This document shows, piece by piece, positions 61,651 to 64,000 of a stretch of DNA of 64,000 bases (its first letter is position 1; every line of letters begins with the position of its first letter). The stretch is taken from NCBI RefSeq assembly GCF_017161565.1, contig NZ_CP066796.1, positions 3,658,001-3,722,000 of the forward strand, in the 5' to 3' direction. Below the pieces are notes generated by a model, which was not told where the DNA came from, searched no databases, and saw only the letters and a list, made by a program, of their open reading frames with translations. The translations under genes and the position numbers were made by a program. This DNA comes from Erwinia amylovora (lineage in GTDB: Bacteria > Pseudomonadota > Gammaproteobacteria > Enterobacterales > Enterobacteriaceae).

Positions 61651-63024
61651 TCAGATAACTCTTGAGAATCGTGCATCAGACGCTTTCTGACGAAGGTAAC
61701 GATCGAAGCACATGCAGATATTCCTGATTAACAATCGTCCCTTAGCGGTGACGACAAGTGCGTTATCATGGCATTCCAGCAGCCCGTCGGCGATCAGCGG
61801 CTGTAGCTGTGCCAGATCCTGCGCAAAGTAGTCACGGAAGTGAATTCCCCAGCGCGCCTCAACGCTTTCAAATGACAGGGAAAAATGGCAAATCAGGCGC
61901 TTAATCACATCAGCACGCAGACAGTCATCCTCCGTCAGCTGTAAACCACGCCACAGCGCCGTATTGCTGGCGTGTATATGCGCATAATAGTGCTTCAGCT
62001 CCTTGTGATTCTGCGCATAACTGTCCCCGATCCTGCTTATCGCCGATACGCCCATTCCCAGCAAATCGCAGTCGCCCTGAGTCGTGTAACCCTGAAAGTT
62101 GCGATGCAGTTCACCCGCTCGCTGCGCTATCGCCAGCTCGTCGTTCCGGCGGGCAAAGTGATCCATACCAATAAACTGGTAATCCTGTGCCGTCAGGGTA
62201 GCAATGGTCTGTTGCAGAATAGCCAGCTTCTGCTGTGCGTCCGGTAGCTCGGCCTCGCGGATTTTGCGCTGGGCGGCGAACAGCGCGGGCATATGGGCAT
62301 AGTTAAATATGCTCAGCCTGTCAGGATCCAGCTCGACCACTTTCTGCAAGGTAAAAGCAAAGCTTGCCGGCGTTTGTGCTGGCAAACCGTAAATCAGGTC
62401 AATATTGGTGGAAACAAACCCCAGCTGCCGTGCCCGGGCGACCAGAGCGAAGATCGTCTTCTCATCCTGCACCCGGTTCACTTTCTCCTGCACCTGCTTA
62501 TTGAAGTCCTGCACCCCCATGCTCAGGCGGTTAAACCCCTCTGCACGCAGATGATCTAATACATCCAGCTCAATTTCTCGCGGGTCAACCTCAATCGATA
62601 TTTCAGCCGTATCGCTGATATGAAAATGTTGCCGCAGACAGGCCATCAGGCGACGGATTTGCTGTTTATTGAGGAAGGTTGGCGTACCGCCGCCCCAGTG
62701 CATCTGACTGACGGTACGCTGTTGAAATAACCGGGCGCGGGCGGCAATTTCCAGCATCAGTGCGGCAAGATAGTCATCGGCTTTATGCTGCTGACGCGTC
62801 ACCTGCTTGTTACAGCCGCAGAAATAGCAAAGGCGATGGCAGAACGGAATATGCAAATAGAGAGACAGCGGGCGTTGAGGATAGCGAAGCGCGGCCTGCA
62901 AAAAGGCCTGCTCGTCGTAATCTTGATGGAACTCCAGCGCGGTCGGGTAGGAAGTATAGCGGGGGCCGGATAGGTTGTATTTTTGAATAAGCGGGAGATC
63001 CCACTCTGTCGTCTGTATCTGCAT
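61651..63024 (-). CDS. hemN: Oxygen-independent coproporphyrinogen III dehydrogenase
   Basis: 457 residues from ATG 63024; a GTG at 63030 is too close to the AAGG upstream. The radical-SAM cluster is HIPFCHRLCYFCGC (C-x3-C-x2-C-x-C), with YTSYPTALEF near the start and HWGGGTPTFLN. It decarboxylates coproporphyrinogen III anaerobically in heme synthesis. It is preceded 11 bases upstream by a small membrane ORF. Confidence 0.95.
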   Translation of the reverse strand: MQIQTTEWDLPLIQKYNLSGPRYTSYPTALEFHQDYDEQAFLQAALRYPQRPLSLYLHIPFCHRLCYFCGCNKQVTRQQHKADDYLAALMLEIAARARLFQQRTVSQMHWGGGTPTFLNKQQIRRLMACLRQHFHISDTAEISIEVDPREIELDVLDHLRAEGFNRLSMGVQDFNKQVQEKVNRVQDEKTIFALVARARQLGFVSTNIDLIYGLPAQTPASFAFTLQKVVELDPDRLSIFNYAHMPALFAAQRKIREAELPDAQQKLAILQQTIATLTAQDYQFIGMDHFARRNDELAIAQRAGELHRNFQGYTTQGDCDLLGMGVSAISRIGDSYAQNHKELKHYYAHIHASNTALWRGLQLTEDDCLRADVIKRLICHFSLSFESVEARWGIHFRDYFAQDLAQLQPLIADGLLECHDNALVVTAKGRLLIRNICMCFDRYLRQKASDARFSRVI

Positions 63025-63035
63025 GCTCACTGACC

Positions 63036-63197
63036 TTATCTGCGTCGTGGTGCAGGTCGCCGCGTCACAGTAAGCTGCTGGCTGACGATCCGGCCGCGCA
63101 GCCGGGTTTCCAGCCGCGATAGCCGCTGTAGTTTAACCCACATTCCGCCCAGCCAGCACAGCAAAATCAGCGCAATAATTGATCCAGGCCAAGTCAT
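63036..63197 (-). CDS. Small single-TM protein between yihI and hemN
   Basis: 53 residues from ATG 63197 (a GTG at 63212 would add five). MTWPGSIIALILLCWLGGMW is a clear membrane segment, followed by an Arg-rich tail (LQRLSRLETRLRGRIVSQQL, then PAPRRR). Its stop is 11 bases before the hemN start, so they are probably co-transcribed. No family is recognised; its codon use is ordinary for this genome. The function is unknown. Confidence 0.55.
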   Translation of the reverse strand: MTWPGSIIALILLCWLGGMWVKLQRLSRLETRLRGRIVSQQLTVTRRPAPRRR

Positions 63198-63279
63198 GGC
63201 CAGATAGCGCACAAAGTTAAGGCGGCGCGAAAATGCGCTGCCTTAGTCAGGACAGAAAACGGCGGGATCTGCCGCGGTC

Positions 63280-63801
63280 TCAATGATTACCTTTCAGCAG
63301 GCGATACATATCTTCTTCCGCCTTTTCGTCGTCGGCATCATCATCCAACGCAATGCCCAGCTGCTCCATCAGAACATCAATACGATCCAACGACTGATCG
63401 AGCCAGGCCTGATCTTCTGCTGACAGGGTCTCGCCACTTTCCAGTCGGTCAAGCAACGCATCCAGACGTTGGTCATTTTCCAGCATCGCCAGCTCTTCTT
63501 CCGGCGTCAGACGCGGTTTTTTCGCAACCGCCGTTTTAGGCGCTTTAACCGGCTTAGTGGGGGCGGCATCCGCACCCAGTGCAATCGCCTTCTTACTGCC
63601 AATGCGAGGATCTTTAGCGGCTTTGCTCTTCTCGCCCTTCTGGCTCACCGTGACCGGATTAGCCCGGCTGCCGGAGGCATTGCCGCTGTGCTTTTTATCA
63701 CGTTTGCGATCGCGTGCTTCCTGATTGATTTCTTCACGGGTTTTGCGTTTCACTCGTGATGTCGGTTTCTTATCCCGGGGCGTGCGTGCAGGCTGCTTCA
63801 T
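63280..63801 (-). CDS. yihI: Der GTPase-activating protein YihI
   Basis: 173 residues. A basic N-terminus ([20 protein letters not shown]) precedes an acidic helical C-terminal part ([40 protein letters not shown]) ending in the acidic [15 protein letters not shown]. This matches E. coli YihI, which stimulates the GTPase Der and so affects 50S maturation. It lies upstream of hemN, as in E. coli. Confidence 0.93.
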   Translation of the reverse strand: MKQPARTPRDKKPTSRVKRKTREEINQEARDRKRDKKHSGNASGSRANPVTVSQKGEKSKAAKDPRIGSKKAIALGADAAPTKPVKAPKTAVAKKPRLTPEEELAMLENDQRLDALLDRLESGETLSAEDQAWLDQSLDRIDVLMEQLGIALDDDADDEKAEEDMYRLLKGNH

Positions 63802-63869
63802 GGTTTCTGCTCTCAGACTTTTATATTCAGTATAGAATTGCGGCGGAATCTAGCAGAAAGCAGAGCAAG

Positions 63870-64000
63870 AAAAAGGCGGCAGGTCATCCTGTCGCCTTTT
63901 TTCGCACCTTCCGCGGAAGGACTGACATTTTCAGCATCCATTTTAGCAACCAGCATCCCTGTTTTCCTTTGCTCTGGCTGTGGTTCACCACTCCTGGTAA
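63870..64000 (-). ncRNA. csrC: CsrC-like small RNA, 3' part (runs off the window)
   Basis: In E. coli, csrC lies directly upstream of yihI in the same orientation. Here the minus strand carries GGA-rich sequence (AGGAGTGG, AAAGGAAAACAGGGATG, TGGATG, CGCGGAAGG) that suits CsrA binding. It ends in a strong terminator, AAAAAGGCGGCAGG/CCTGTCGCCTTTTTT, very close to the one I recall for E. coli CsrC. The AAAGGAAAACAGGG segment also resembles CsrC. The 5' part is outside the window. CsrC sequesters the carbon-storage regulator CsrA. Confidence 0.72.

Overview
The window looks like the chromosome of an Enterobacterales bacterium. Gene order and protein sequences follow the E. coli waa-coaD-mutM-rpmGB-radC-coaBC-dut-slmA-pyrE-rph and gmk-rpoZ-spoT-trmH-recG-xanP-yicH neighbourhoods. 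The LPS core genes, however, are of the Klebsiella/Serratia type (waaQ-wabG-wabH, waaA-waaE-coaD). Erwiniaceae (Erwinia or a relative) is my best guess; this is inference, not something one gene proves.

Layout. (1) 1-12.5 kb: LPS core and O-antigen ligation. The end of waaC, a GT4, waaL and a GT2 run on +; a GT9 and a polysaccharide deacetylase run on -; waaQ-wabG-wabH run on +, then another GT9 on -, then waaA-waaE. (2) 12.5-22.2 kb: housekeeping genes (coaD, mutM, rpmG, rpmB, radC, coaBC, dut, slmA, pyrE, rph, nupC, a DUF3574 lipoprotein, yicC). (3) 22.17-35.15 kb: an AT-rich genomic island inserted at the 3' end of yicC. Near-identical 21-bp att copies bound it, and both encode the same YicC C-terminus. 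(4) 35.2-41.5 kb: a degraded remnant, yjdM, an MFS transporter, an orphan RcsB-type regulator, yicG and ligB. (5) 41.8-55.1 kb: gmk-rpoZ-spoT-trmH-recG, xanP, yicH, rluF, and the yihX-yihY-dtd-fabY operon. (6) 55.3-64 kb: typA, glnA-glnL-glnG with a well-preserved NtrC/sigma-54 control region, hemN with a small membrane ORF, yihI, and the 3' part of what I read as the CsrC sRNA at the right edge.

The island is the most interesting part. Behind a P4-type integrase lies a C5-cytosine methyltransferase-McrB-McrC operon, resembling a GTP-dependent restriction-modification set. Next come small membrane-protein genes, including a 34-residue ORF with a near-perfect ribosome binding site. Two diverged mobilization units (terminator-like hairpin, small hairpin, mobC, relaxase) then face each other. 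Both relaxase genes are cut off at the ends of one decayed IS3-family element. The right part reads as a retron operon on -: a candidate msr-msd RNA with a1/a2 repeats, a reverse transcriptase split by a -1 shift at an A7 tract and carrying LIDD in place of YADD, an overlapping two-TM protein, an 88-residue protein, and a TIGR04141/DUF6119-like protein. The integrase, RM genes and retron suggest a mobile defence island; the mobilization part is broken.
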